NCBI RefSeq assembly: GCF_958295425.1
Contig: NC_081138.1
Coordinates: 1,260,501-1,324,500, forward strand
DNA from: Solea solea
Taxonomy: Eukaryota > Chordata > Actinopteri > Pleuronectiformes > Soleidae
Direction: 5' to 3'
Length of the DNA stretch: 64,000 bases
The translations under genes and the position numbers were made by a program. Of the stretch, positions 10,961 to 23,600 are shown piece by piece (within the stretch, counting starts at the first letter, position 1; every line of letters begins with the position of its first letter). The notes under the pieces were generated by a model. That model had not been told where the DNA came from. It was given only the letters and a program-made list of their open reading frames with translations, and did not search any database.

Positions 10961-13900
10961 ATGATTTTTCTCTTTTGTTTGAGCTTATTTATTTATTTGT
11001 GTCATTTTTGTCCACAGGCTCTGCTTCAGTGTCATGATCAAGTGGCACATCTGCACGGCTCTATGTTCCACTTCACTTTTCAATGACTTTTAATTTGTTG
11101 TAATAGAAAAATAAAACATTTTCTAATTTTAAACATGGTAACAGAGAGATTTGTGGCCCCACCGCGCTGCCGCTGAGCTTCACGAGTGGCAAAATATCTC
11201 AGTCACATTTTTATCAAGTAGACGCCTCATTCAGGCAAAAATCGACTGCTTCAGTCAGAACTCTGTGAACCCCTCGTGCCGTCTTTTTGAAAACATATAT
11301 TTGTGGAAGGTGTTTCATAATTAACTTTTGATCCAAGTCATTTCATTTCTAATTCCATCTCACACGTTAATCCTGGACTGTGTATTCTTAATCGCGGGGG
11401 ATCACAGAGTGGAGATACAGAGGCGCTCTGTTCAGAACATGCTCATCATTTTAGAAACTGTCACATGTGGCAGGTGAGCCTTCCTAAAGTCACTGATCAT
11501 TAGAGCTACAAAAGATGTGCAAGGGAAATCATAATGCTTTGATCCAATCATTCAGAATTGATACAGTTGATCATTTAGTATCAGAAAACACTGCATTTCT
11601 GGGCCATGCAGTGACTTCCTGCAGCTCTGCATGAATTCATCTTTGTCAAGTAATTGCATTGTTTTTCTATTTGGATTTTTCCTTTAGCTGTTTCTGCACT
11701 ACTTTGTGTCCACACTTTCTTTCAATGCAGATTAGGTGAATCTTTCACCAGGGTCCTGTGCTCAGTTCTCTGGGGCGGTCATTAGGGTTGAGAGAGTCCT
11801 GACTCTGGTCGTCGCTGCAGCACAAACCTGACGTGCAAATAAACGCAGCTGGATGATTCTGCAATTGTTACCAGCAATTGAGGTTAAGTGTCCTTTGGTG
11901 TACACGGCCTGAGCATAGCAACAGTTCAGCCAGATATTGGTCACATGACCACACACACAGTCTTTGGCTATATCGCCATGGCAACCGTTCATTTCTTCTC
12001 CGCTCGCTCCCCATTTCAGCTGTCATTCTGGTAATTGGCTCTGACTTTTTCTGCGTATGGAGGAAAAAAAAGTCATGATCATAATAAGACAATATTTATG
12101 AAGCGAACGGTGACAGGCAAGTGGAGGGAGGGAGGGAGGGAGGGAGGCGAGCTTTCATTATGCTGGAATATTAATGTAGCAACAGGGCTTTTTAGGGACT
12201 AATAAAGCTTGTTCTCCTTGTTTTCACACGTTCCCACTCATTGTGTGCATGAGCCACTCTGTAGAGTGAGACTGAGTTTTGATTTGGTTTTAATTGGGTC
12301 ACCGTATCCTATCCTCTCCTCTCTCCTCCTCGTGCAGCCTTTCTGTTGAACTCGGCTTAATTAGACTCGCAAGATTGTGACACGAGCAGAAACATATTAT
12401 ATCTGCTCCGTCTCTTTCCCATTGATGATGTGTTTTTAGATGTATTGATAAGACAAGCTGTGTAATGACATTTGCTGTACGACTGTAGTCATTAACAGCC
12501 CTCGGCTGGTGTGAGACTGTTACAGCCGCACAGCATGAGAAGAATAAGAGGTTTTTATGGAAATAACGCACGGTTCCTGGAGGTGAAGATAGCCAGGCCT
12601 AATGACTGTTACACCAGCTGCTTTTCATTACCAAGGTCAGTGGCATCAGGACCAGCTGAGATCTGCTAAGTGGTCTATAGCCTTTAAAATGACCGTGAGG
12701 CCTTTCCATCAGTGCTGTACTCTTTGACTCCATGAGCAGTGAAATACATAATAACCTCAGCTTTCACATTTAAAATAGATTTTTAGGACAGTGTGGATTC
12801 CAGCTGTATGTACATCGCGACAGTCCTGGTTACCTGAGAGGTTACTATGTCAAATCTTTCTTGTTCATTTTACCACAGGTTTTTTATTCGTGGGATATAC
12901 AACCTGATTCTTCTGATTTATGAGCTCCTTTCAAACCTTATTAGATTTTCAAATACCAACAATATGTGATTTAACAGGCCTGTGTAAAGAAAACAAATCT
13001 CCCGCTCAGTTCAGAGCTCACACTTGGATATGAAAACAACTCGGCCCTTGCTTTCGAGAACAAAAACAAGAGAGCAGAGCACAATGTTGAATATCCATAT
13101 ACGCTGTTGGGGCAATGTTAGTGGAATTAATTGATTTGCCCATATTTATCAGAGGAGAGTAAGTACCGGATCCCACCTTGCATTATTAAAGATAATACCA
13201 CAGTGGTTTCTGTGAGACCACCACACTGAATCAAAGTCTGACATGGACTGATTATGTATAAATATATTATTCAGAGCGTTGCATGGGTCTCAGAACAGTG
13301 CAGCTTCTTTTTCTACCCACCCGGCTCACTGTGTCCTCACACACACACACACACACACATGCACACAACCACCACTCATCAACCCCTGGAGGGCACCTGT
13401 GTTTTCAAAGTAAAGACCACTTAGAGAATAGCCCCAGGCATCTGAATACCGAAGTGCCCTGTGTTACACATTAGAAGGCTCTGTACAAGCCAGGAACATA
13501 AACACTCTCAATAGCCCTCGTCTCCTCCCAAGAATACCCTGAATGCCTCAGAACGAGGGTAAAAACCGCTTACACAGACCAGAATATGGAAGAGCTGGTC
13601 TGCTGGGACTCGAGCACATTAAGGACCGCTCACTGAGACGGGCAGCTCATCGGACACTAATCTCACCGACAACTGACCATTTCATTCAACTTTAAAAATG
13701 TTATTTTAGAAATAAAGAGCTTTAAGGCCACGGCACAGAAGATGTGTATGACTGACCTCACCAGTGTTCACGTCAGAGAAAAAGCATCTTTCATAGTTAA
13801 ATTTGAGTGCATGAGGTTTGATCAGCCTTCAGGGTCAGCCCCACAATATGTGTCCAAAAAACACTTTAATATTAAAAGAAATACAATCCTATTAAAAAGC

Positions 13901-15159
13901 ACAAAAAACAAGAGTTTTCCGTAAAGCACGGAAGCTGAAATGTGAATTTTTAATGACTGTTTGTGTGTGTTGACTGTGTATTTTGTCTGTTTGGAAAGGG
14001 TAACGAGTCAGCGCTGTCAGACTTAATTCAGACGACCCTTTTGTTCTGGAGCAGTGGGTAAATAGCCGGGGGACACATTTGAATGTCTTAATAGACGTAA
14101 CTGCTCCGTCTCTAAATGTGTTGAAACGGAGGCGTGAGGAATGGCGTCATTAAGGTAATGTGTTCAAGAAGCCAATGAGTTGTGTTTCAACCTCTGCTGC
14201 TCAGCCTGAGATTCAGTAAGTGCACAATCTAAGGTCACCTTAATCAGGAAGAGGCAGCACTTACAAACACACACACACACACACACTCAGCCTCAATTAC
14301 ATCGTGAAATTGCTCTCAAATGAGTCGTGCAGCGCGTCTCGCTGCTCTGTTTATGCATTCCTGTGACAGTTCTTTGTCTTTTATGTGATTGCAGTTGTGC
14401 AGTGAGTTTGTTTGAGCAGTTGTTGCACAGTGCACCATCACTGGCCTAATGTAAAGAGAGAAGGCAAAGAGAGTGCTGTGTTTAAACTGGGACTCCAGGA
14501 TCAGGATGTAGAGGAGAAAGTGCTTTGAGCCGCATGGATCCCGTGTCTCTCTCTTTTTCCCCGTGTCAACCCTGCAGTGAGAGAAAACAGCCGTTCCCTT
14601 TCACACACATTTGTCCTTTAAAGTGTCTTCTCACTAATGACCAGAGGTTCTGGTGTTGTTTCCTGCTCCAGCGGGTGTTTTGTTTGGACCAGAGGAGTTC
14701 TCAGTGATGAATATCAGCCGTCACGTTCGCCGCAGAGGTTGACCAATGAGTTTTGTGAAAGCGTAGCTCGTGGTGTTTTTCTTTAATAAGTCCAGAGGTG
14801 AGGCAAAGCGAGCAGGCCATCAGTCATGCTGTCACCGTCTCACCCTCTGATTAGCCCAGTGTATTGGTGGAGATATTTAACCTGTCACACAGACCAGTCT
14901 GTCTGTCACTTCCATTAATTAGAAACTTAATGTGTGACAGTTTGACAATGGTTTATAATTATTTTTCTTTGAGATGAAGTGAGCCACATTTATAACACAA
15001 ACATAGAAACCAATGTGACTCTGCTAGACCACCGAAAATCAACTGAAAGATGAAAGACACATGCATTACATGCATATTTTACATGTGCTGTCGTATATTT
15101 ATCTTAACAACTAATAAGCAAAATGCACTGGACACACCGTCACACGTCTAACGCCATTC
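10961..15159. other. Non-coding DNA with microsatellites
   Basis: The stretch contains (GGGA)n at 12,122-12,147, (CA)n at 13,338-13,359 and (CA)n at 14,267-14,286. All open frames are short and unlike known proteins. No exon pair with matching phases was seen. Confidence 0.5.
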
Positions 15160-15429
15160 AAATGTGATTAAGGTGCAAATCTCAGTAGAAGACGACGACA
15201 AAAGCAGTAAATATATCACAATCCTGAGAGGCCTGATTTCACGACACATTCTACAGAGACTTATATCTGCCAGCAGGATGAAAAGTACAGCTCTGCGGCC
15301 AAGGTCATCACTGAGCACAGACTTTAAAAAAGAAGCTCAGCGTAAAGCTGCAATTGTTGGATTACTCCACTTCCTATCAGTTTTTAGACAGAATCATTTT
15401 CAGAAATTCAATTTGTCCAAAAAATGCTG

Positions 15430-15515
15430 AATGGTTTGGGTCCAAAACGCCTCTCAGATCTTCTGACCCTTTACAAACCATGCAGGCCTCTCAGTTCATC
15501 TGCTTCTACTGGCAA
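15430..15515 (+). mobile_element. Fragment of a LINE ORF2 C-terminal region (L2-like)
   Basis: One plus-strand frame reads NGLGPKRLSDLLTLYKPCRP. This resembles the segment downstream of the reverse transcriptase in L2/CR1-type LINEs, where a motif of the form NGL-P-YLSDLL-PY is common. Flanking frames are interrupted, so this is a dead remnant. Adjacent DNA (15,160-16,330) may belong to the same decayed insertion, but I cannot delimit it. Confidence 0.4.
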
Positions 15516-15744
15516 AACATGCTGAAGTTGCCTGAATGTTATACTGACCACGTACTCCAAAAATCCAAACATCAAAATCCAAAAAACCCAGACTTGTTTT
15601 GCCTTCATACCACATGGAGTGGCAGAAGCCTGCTATCTTCACCATGTCCAGATCCAAAGACTAGAAGACCTGTCAGATGTGGGACAGTGTCAGGTTAATG
15701 AAGAGTTCTAAGTTTATCTGATAAAGCTGCGAGGTTACACGAGG

Positions 15745-15768
15745 AGCAGCAGCAGCAGCAGCAGCAGC
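15745..15768. repeat. (AGC)8 microsatellite
   Basis: Eight uninterrupted AGC triplets in non-coding context. Confidence 0.9.
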
Positions 15769-16414
15769 TCTGTCTGGGCTCTGTTCCCTGGCCTCTTGTT
15801 TTCTATTGATCAGGACGTTTGTGTGGTCCATCACAGCTCATGCAGGTCCAACCTGAACGGTGGCACTCATACCTTTGGGCCTCAGTTACAGACCTCAGAA
15901 TGGATCTTTATTTACAACACAGAACTCGGAAACAGCTGGTCAATCCATTTAGCCTAAGGCCACTGATTTGTTCGCATTTACTACAACAGCCAAAGAAAAG
16001 CCAGGGTATTTTTTCCTCTCTCCTTCCTATTGATCCGGCGCTTAGAAAATCTGCCCTGCTGTCTAAACACTATTGATCCCTCCCTCTCAACGACAGGCTC
16101 TCACACCAGTGTATAAAGGGACTGGATGAATTGAAATTTCATTTCCGACAACTTGTTCCTGTTATTTTTACCCTTCTTTCAATAGTAGAGAACATACATT
16201 GGCCGACTGCCACTGACAGAGTCGATCGGCGTATGGCTCAGAGGGGGTGAGACTGTTTACATTACCCTAACCTGTTTACTGTAGACAGGTAGTTACTTTT
16301 CTATGTTTTATAACGTGTAACTTATGCTGTATGTTTTTGACCAGAACACAACTTTTGAAAATGATATTTTACTGATCATGAGCTGTGAAATCCATTACAG
16401 AGAAAACTTGATTT

Positions 16415-16736
16415 TAGAGCTGAAGCGATTAATCGATTACTAAATTAATCGATAACTATTTTGATATTCGATTAATCGGTTTTGAAGCTTTTTTTATGAT
16501 TATAACAAGATTTCTGATTGTTTAAGCTTCTTAAATGTGACTATTTTCTTCATTTATATGCTCTGGAAAACAAAGAAATCATTAAAAGTGAATCATTTTG
16601 GTTTGTGGACAAAACAAGACATTTGAGAATATCAGAATATTTTCTGATATTTTATGGACCAAACAATTAATCGATTAATTGGGAAAATAATCAACAGATT
16701 AATGGATTATGAAAATAATCGTTCGTTGCAGCTCTA
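16415..16736. mobile_element. MITE with TAGAGCTG terminal inverted repeats
   Basis: The left end begins TAGAGCTGAAGCGATTAATCG. The right end, read on the opposite strand, begins TAGAGCTGCAACGAACGATT. Both ends are rich in the self-complementary core ATTAATCGATTAAT. Short elements with these ends are, from memory, very common in teleost genomes. No transposase is encoded. I did not find a clear target duplication, and the right end has been duplicated (see 16,747-16,840). Confidence 0.65.
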
Positions 16737-16746
16737 CTTCATTTTA

Positions 16747-16840
16747 TTTAAACGATTAAACCAAACGATTAATCGAGAAAATAATCGGCAGATTAATCGA
16801 TTATGAAAATAATCGTTCATTGCAGCTCTACTTCATTTTA
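16747..16840. repeat. Tandem second copy of the MITE right end
   Basis: The terminal stretch including ATAATCG, CAGATTAAT, TCGTTCATTGCAGCTCTA and the host bases CTTCATTTTATT is repeated directly after the first right end. The shared host bases show that the duplication happened after insertion, through a local event about 94 bp long. Confidence 0.65.
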
Positions 16841-18577
16841 TTTTCTTCCTCTTGCAGTTGACAGGTCTGCTACAATTGATTCTTGAGTCTCATCTTGAGG
16901 TCATTGAATACATTTCCAGCATAGAGTAGGTGCAGATTTAAAGGTTATTATTGCATTATTGCCCAATAGAACAAACCTTGGTGCAACTTTTGTTGCCCGC
17001 GCACAATTCACACGTCAATATTGACTGATCAAACCTGTGAGAGGAACGGAAAGCTGCTGAGCAAATGTCTACTCCCCAGTGACAGCGTTTAGCCAACAGC
17101 TCTGTATCACACCAACGAGAACATTTTCAAACCAATATATTTTCTCATTGCTCATTTTATAGCAAGCGAGCCTCAAATTGCTATGACCACAGTTGCATGA
17201 ATTGAAACCAGTGTTTTTGAGGCATAAGGATGGAAGTCAGTCTACAAGATATCGTCTGCTCTGGACCAAGTTTAATGGGAGTTGGTTGAAGTTAATGTAA
17301 GAAAATATGCATTGGCATGAAATGATGTCACAGATGCTTTTTGCAGTTTTCCTTACAGAGTTGTTGCGACTGCCGTGGTTTCTTCATCATGTTCATGTTC
17401 CCCAGGTGTAAGGAGCTAATGAGCAGTAGCTGGTTTTACATCACGTACGTCTGGATTAGGCTTCTTCTAACTATAGAACTTTGTCTGCTCTCATTGAGTT
17501 TGACATGGAAAGAGCCGTAACTTTCAAGGTCCCACAGCACAAACAAGGGTTCCACAGCGCCCCCTGCAGGATAAACCAGCCAGTAATGACTTCTGCTTCA
17601 TTTGGCCCATTACAACAAGACAGAGTGTTACATAAAAAGGGAGGTTCTGTTTTAATTAACATCAATATTCATGTAATGGTCATAAACCCAGTCCACTTTT
17701 CTTAATGTTAATGCATATTTTAATACATTATCATTGCCGCCATCATAATTCTTATTATGATAAGTGTAATCATTGGATTTATGACAGAATTATGGTTCTG
17801 TTCCCTGAAGGCACATCTTTTTGCTGTGAATCCAATCTTTCCCCGGTGCATAACGCTCCCAGTCGTTCCTTTTCCAAAATACTGAGCAGACACTGATAAA
17901 GATAAACACACAAACACCCGCGTGTGTCTGCTGCTGGGCCTGTAAAACACTCAATCTGAATTGCATATGTGCCTTGCCACCGAGGTTGTCATAAGCTGTA
18001 TTAAGAAGAATGGTCACACAGTTTGACACAAATTGTAAAATGACATTTGGAAAATGGGCACCGCTGTGGAAATTAAAGATATTAAAATTATAAATCAGTG
18101 TCTGGAAGTGCAGGGGGGGGGGCGTGGTGGCTCGCCTTCAGCCTGCCTCTCTCTCACTCTCTTTCTCTCTCTCTGTGTTCATCTCTCGCTCTATTTCTCT
18201 CTCTACGTCTTCCTCTCACACTCTTTGTCTTTTGGCCTCTCTCTGGAGGAGTCGAAGCCTGGAAAAGTGGTTTTTAGTGCAGCCACACATGAGTCTGCCC
18301 CACGGGGACAATCTCGCTCATTTCATGTGGCAGTAAAAGTGGAGAGAATTGTGTGTGTGTGTGTGTGTGGTGCATTTGTCTCTGTGTGCATGCTGCTGCA
18401 GCGATATCTTGTCAGCTTATTGTTCTGCTCTGTTGCCGTAACCTGCTAATGGATCATCTGTGAGGTGTGATATGTATTATGCAAAAGTGAGGTGTGCTGA
18501 CACCTTTAAAAACAGACGGCTCCAATCCTCTGCACGCCTCACCTCTGCCTCCTCTTCCCTGTCTGTGTGCTGAGCAG
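16841..18577. other. Non-coding DNA with pyrimidine-rich and GT tracts
   Basis: The main features are a CT-rich tract at about 18,145-18,245 and a (GT)n run at 18,350-18,369. The frames across the CT tract are low-complexity Ser/Leu translations and are not credible genes. Confidence 0.55.
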
Positions 18578-18682
18578 AGAGACGCAAAGAGGCAGAGGGA
18601 AGAACAGATTTCTGAGCTACAGGTGGAGATAGACGGGCCCACGATGCTGCTGAAGAATGAGAGGCAGGAGCTACAAAGGAAG
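18578..18682 (+). CDS. Candidate coiled-coil exon of an unidentified gene
   Basis: The pyrimidine-rich CTTCCCTGTCTGTGTGCTGAGCAG acceptor region precedes a 105-nt interval that ends AGGAAG|GTCAGT, a good donor. The interval is exactly 35 codons (five heptads), phase 0 at both ends. The peptide is charged and helix-prone, with segments REEQISELQVEID and LLKNERQELQRK spaced as in a coiled coil. Glu/Lys/Arg/Gln richness with periodic Leu/Ile is typical of structural scaffold proteins. I do not recognise the family. It is the best-supported exon candidate in the window. The next candidate, at 19,804, enters in the same phase. Confidence 0.5.
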
Positions 18683-18848
18683 GTCAGTGGCCTCCTATTG
18701 ACCAAAGTCCCCCACACACAGTCAGCTATGCATAAACATACATCCACTTTTATTGTCCTCAGAGAAGAGTGAAGGATTTTCCACTACATATAAGTGCTGA
18801 TGCGTACCTTTGGCTTTACTTCACCCTTTCTTTTCACTCATCTCAAAG

Positions 18849-18878
18849 GTGAAGGCTAGTGAAGGCTAGTGAAGGCTG
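18849..18878. repeat. Three tandem copies of a 10-bp unit
   Basis: The unit GTGAAGGCTA is repeated almost three times without change, in the putative intron. Confidence 0.85.
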
Positions 18879-18905
18879 CAGGCCTGCAGATCTACACCCG
18901 CTGAT

Positions 18906-18950
18906 CACCTCCTTTTGAAAGAAACAAAAAAAGTCCCTCAAAAGGAGGTG
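18906..18950. repeat. Perfect 13-bp inverted repeat (hairpin)
   Basis: CACCTCCTTTTGA at 18,906-18,918 is the exact reverse complement of TCAAAAGGAGGTG at 18,938-18,950. The loop is 19 bp and A-rich. It lies between two candidate exons, so it would form in the intron RNA if that gene exists. No mature-RNA evidence is available. Confidence 0.75.
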
Positions 18951-19803
18951 CAACTATGCCACGTATGCCGCCTTTAAGGTGGAGGTCAGAAGCTCTTTTC
19001 ATTGGTGTGGGGGGGAGTTAACGCTCGTCTTTGTGTCCTTGAAAAATGAATGTTACATTCACATATACCTGGAGACAAGAGGTCCAAAGTAATCTCGCTC
19101 TTTCGAGGGCGTGAAAAAGAAGAGGTCGCCCGTTTAAGAACAATTGCTCCCTCCGACCTGTCTCCCTCTGTCTTCACGTCAGCGTGTGCATGTCTCTCTT
19201 TTCAGCTTGAAATTTGATTTCACATGCAGCGGCAGGTCAATACGATATGGTGTTTATTGTTAAAGCTCACATTTGCAGTTAGCACAACCTAATTCTCTTA
19301 CCACAATGGCTGCTTGTATGTGACCTGGTGTAGCTAATGCTCATTAGGCTCATGGGTGCTATTGATTGTGAGTGTAGACAAATCCATACGAGCCTCATAC
19401 AGAACAACCTGCACAGGACTCAGCCACCACACCACACCACAGCTCTGCTTCACTTCATTCTTTCACCGTGTTTTATTTCCACTTCCACTTTAAATTTCAC
19501 TTGCACTATATTGAAATGTTAAAGATGGTAATCTTGAGGAGGTCAGGCACCAAGAGGAGGCACTTTGTCTTGTTAAAGTGTAAGATGCCTCTTACTGTAG
19601 TCAAGAGAAGGGAGAACAGTGAGACAGGGTCAGCGTCCCTGCCCGTGCCACTCAAGGAAACAAGGAAAAAACCTTGTCCGTCCTTAGCAAATGCTAACAA
19701 AGGAACACTTCATTTGTGTTCCAGTAATGAAGCAACATACATTCTCTCTGTGATGGGCCTCAGCTCAGTGGTTTGAATCTGTGTCTTTGTGTGTTTGGCT
19801 CAG

Positions 19804-19876
19804 CTTTCCCAGTGTACGCAGAAAAATGAAGAGGTTTGAGGAGCGGCAGCTGAAGGACGAGAAGCTGCTCTCAAAC
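19804..19876 (+). pseudogene. Candidate coiled-coil exon with an apparent 1-nt frameshift
   Basis: A T-rich tract ending GTTTGGCTCAG precedes the interval and AAC|GTAACC follows it. Entering in phase 0, as the 18,578 exon requires, it reads LSQCTQKNEEV and then a stop (TGA). One nucleotide out of register it reads on as EERQLKDEKLLSN, which is again coiled-coil-like. The interval is 73 nt. Without one T of the TTT at about 19,834-19,836 it would be 72 nt, 24 codons, phase 0 at both ends. This could be a sequencing or assembly slip in the T run, a real inactivating change, or a coincidence in non-coding DNA. Confidence 0.35.
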
Positions 19877-20115
19877 GTAACCTACGCACAGCAGCACATT
19901 CACACACACACACACTCTCAAGAGACGTCTGTCAGAAAGAAATCTGTTAAATAAGTTCTCACCTTTTTTGGTGTGGGATGGACGTTAAGACAAGAATGAC
20001 CTTCGTAACACAGTCTCTCTGGCTGCTGTGTTTGATCCCCGCTCTGTAGCTGCGACATTAACCGACACTGCTGCTGTTTCCAACTTTTCATTTAGTTCAG
20101 TAAAGGCCATGACGT

Positions 20116-20605
20116 GCACGGCACGGCACGGTTTAGGTCGGTTTTCCACTACTCAGCGTGGGCGGAGTCATCACTGCATGAAACTGCCGTGACTTTGTTT
20201 TACACGCGACACACAAACGAGTGACGCGTGACTTGTAAAGCAGTCGTTTTCAGTGTAACTGAATCATTAGAATCAGTTCATTCAAACTATTAGTTCAGTA
20301 CTTCCTGACTCCGTCTGACACACAGTCACCGGACTGAAACACAACGGCAGAGTTTGTGCAGTCACTAAAGACTCCTCTGTTAAATATTGAGATTTTAGAC
20401 ATTTCCCTTGTAATTATTGGAGATGAACCCACGTTTTTAGGATTGTTAAGTCTTTTTAACTCATCTACAGTTGGGCATTGTTCGGCGACGTCACCCATAG
20501 TATCGCCTCAGCTCCCGTGGAACCTCACCAGAGCAGGTACTAAAAAAAGTACCTGGTACCAGGTTACTATGCTGCTGGAAACGCAACTTAACCGTGGAAA
20601 CACGC
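20116..20605. mobile_element. Degraded MITE-like repeat with GGTACC-rich end
   Basis: The left part (GCACGGCACGGCACGGTTTA, then TCGGTTTTCCACT) and the right part (AAAAAAGTACCTGGTACCAGG, then CTGGAAACGCAACTTAACCG) resemble the ends of a common teleost short repeat whose termini look like a GTTTCCA-type inverted repeat. I cite the family from memory, without a name. The boundaries are approximate and no target duplication was found. Confidence 0.4.
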
Positions 20606-20640
20606 CACTATTCTCCTCTCGTGTCACATGATACTGATGT

Positions 20641-23600
20641 ACTGGTCATTTAGTTTAAGAAAGGGCGTGGAACAGAGGCCTACGATGTGTTTGACGAGCA
20701 GGAGTGGTTAAGGAGGTTTAGATAGGCGTGTGTGAGGTGTGTAACTGGAGGCAAATGTTGAGCACTGAGATGATGTGTTTTTACAGCACAGTCTTGCTGT
20801 GCTTTGGGATGGCAATAAACCATGGCCTTCAAAGCACAGCCAAGCACCACTAACCGCTGAGTGCTTCTCTGGTGGTTTGACGAGAATACTCTGAAAACAA
20901 AGTGCAGACAGGTTGATTAATAGAAGGGTCTGCAGAGGTGCATGCTGCAGTATATTTTCACACCCAGCAAAGACTGCGTGGACATTTATGGGCTGATCCT
21001 GTCACTGAGTGAGTTTGTCACTTCATAAAAATGGTTGCCCTCTTTGAGTGTCTTTCGGTAAAAAACTTATCAAAGCTGTTCCAGAAGTGTTGTTTTAATG
21101 TCTGTGACTCGAGAAGGCAACAAAGTTCACTCACCATATTAGACCATACCTGGATTTGGGCTGAGGAGACCTGGCTGTGACTCTGTCAGCGGCAACACAA
21201 GTTAACAGGATGAATTTGTAAATCATTTGAAAGTGAATTTTCGATGCACACTCAGTCGTCTCATCGATTAAGCAAACGATCAATCACTTCACCAGAGGAA
21301 ATGGTGACGTTGACCGGTCTTCTCGTTCTTCAGGGAGACGGAAGCCCACAGGACATGGCAGGAGACAACTGAAGGATAGGATGGTGATGAAACCCAGTAA
21401 TGTTGAGTCGACACTTGTGTTGAGAACAATCATTGTGTGGTCACCCCCTGGTCACAGGGTTCTAATTAACTTCCAGCCCCACATCAGACTGCAATCAGCA
21501 GAACCACAGAGGAAATTAGGTTGTTTTTTTTTCTATGCCATTCAAAAGCGGGATGTTACAATGCATATAAGCTTTGTGGTTTTAATTAACATTTTGTGCT
21601 TAGGAAGCATGTTAACAGTATCCCTTAATGAGCTTTGTGGAAAACAAGCCACACAGAGGACAAAGGCTAAGTTTCCCCTGTGTTTGCTGATGTGCCGTTC
21701 TTTATTCTAATACAATGAGATTAGTAATCATTGTTTAATTCTTCATTCAGTGCTGCGTCCTCACAAGCCCCTCCCCTACTCGTCCTGTCCCTGTAGAATA
21801 GGACATTAGCTGTGATGGAATGAGGCCTTTATGTATAAGGATGTCGGGTCATGAAACAGATCCGTCCACATCAGGACTTTGAGAGTTCACACGTGTGGTT
21901 ATTGAACTCCTTGTTCATTACACTAAACTAAACAACTTATTTATCTTTCATTCATCAAAAAATGACCTTTTCTATGTATTAGGGGCTGTAGTGTTTTTTC
22001 CAGAAACCCTTAAAACAAGGTTTCTCACTTGTTTGTTTGTGTGTGCTTTAAATGTGATGGTGAAATTTAGTTTTTGCTGAGCGTCTTAACTAAATATGAA
22101 GTTCCAAGCTCGGCACATGATCAGCATTAGTGACCTATATGGTAAATACAAATAAGTGTCCACTTTTATGCAAACATAAATGAGTATTTGTGTGCAGTTT
22201 CTAACCACACCAGTGTGTGTGCAGTGTCTGTGCAGTAAGTCGTCATTGTGTCACCTTTTGTGTAGAACTTTAAAATCTTGTGTCTTGTCTCTTTTCTCTT
22301 GGAAGTAGTTTTAAAATGTTGGAGCTGCTGTCAGTGGCTGCCGGGCTCTCGCTGCTTTATTTATTCCCTCTTGCATCCAACTGGTCAGTTATTTGTTTTC
22401 CACATCGTGTCCTTGTGTGTTCTAAATGGGACAGGCCTGTCACTTCAGTGCTGAGAGGATGTTTTGAGTTCCTTGAAAGATTTTTATTTATTTCATTTTC
22501 GACAGACTAGTGGTGAATAATGCATCTCAACCCTGCTACATGTAGTGTTTTTATCATTAGCATTCAGCCCAAGATATCTGCAGAATACTTATGAGTACCG
22601 GCGAAATGTTTGTGATGTTATTTATTTATGTTGCTCCTTTCAATTATTCATTTGTTTATTTATTCATGGAAGAACTAACTGAAATTGGAAAATTCATTTT
22701 TGCTAAAGGGCACTTGGCCCCACTCTATCCCCTTCCTACACAAAGCGAGAGGAGGAGGTGGAACATCAGGCTTGTTAGTAATTGCTTTATGTGTTGTTTC
22801 CTTTGATTTACCGGAGAGCGTCGTTTTCATCCAAGCAGATTGGTCAGCAGAAAAAACTCGGACAAGAAGAGGGATGAGAAAGTGGGAGAAGCATCACAAA
22901 CACACTCAGGTTGTGTGTTTTTCCTCCAAAAGTTGCAGTTTAGCTTGTTGTTGTCGTGGCTGTGCAGCGATATGTGAGGATATCACACAACAATAAAGTG
23001 ACTGTAATGTAGAGGTTCAGATAGAGGAAGAACATAATAGGTGGTGGTTGCCTTCAGCAGTATCCATGCCTTCACGCTCGCTTGGCCTCTCTGTGCTCAC
23101 TGTGTTTTCTTTAATTATATGGAGTGGGATTTTGTTCAATTTCACACTTGCACAAACCTGCAGCAATTATTCCTGATAAGTGATAACGATTCACTGAACA
23201 TTAAATGAGTGCATTTGTGTGTGTTGACGAGCACGCGCGCATACGTCTCTCTCTGTGACACAGGCTCGGGCCTTGTGGGACAAACTACTCATCGTCGCAT
23301 AATTATAATTAGCATTAAATGTGAGAGCAAAACAGATTAGGTGTCTGTGTGCATCATTTCTATCAGTGCACGACGGTGCAGTACCCCGTCCTGCAGCTGG
23401 AGGTGCTGGAATCACCAGACTCGTCATAAACATCGGCCCTCTATCATAATTTCCACATTCCGTGTCTGCTGAGACACGTGCTTACATGACCACAGTTCCC
23501 TTCACGCTAACTTGAGGGTTTGTACTTGATCTCACACTCCATTCCAGCAGGTGGCGATATGGGTTGTACTCAATAACATTGTTTGCCCCTGAGATCAAGA

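Noticed and set aside
18054..18449. 131-codon plus-strand frame
   Set aside because: It is mostly a translation of a CT-rich tract and a GT repeat.
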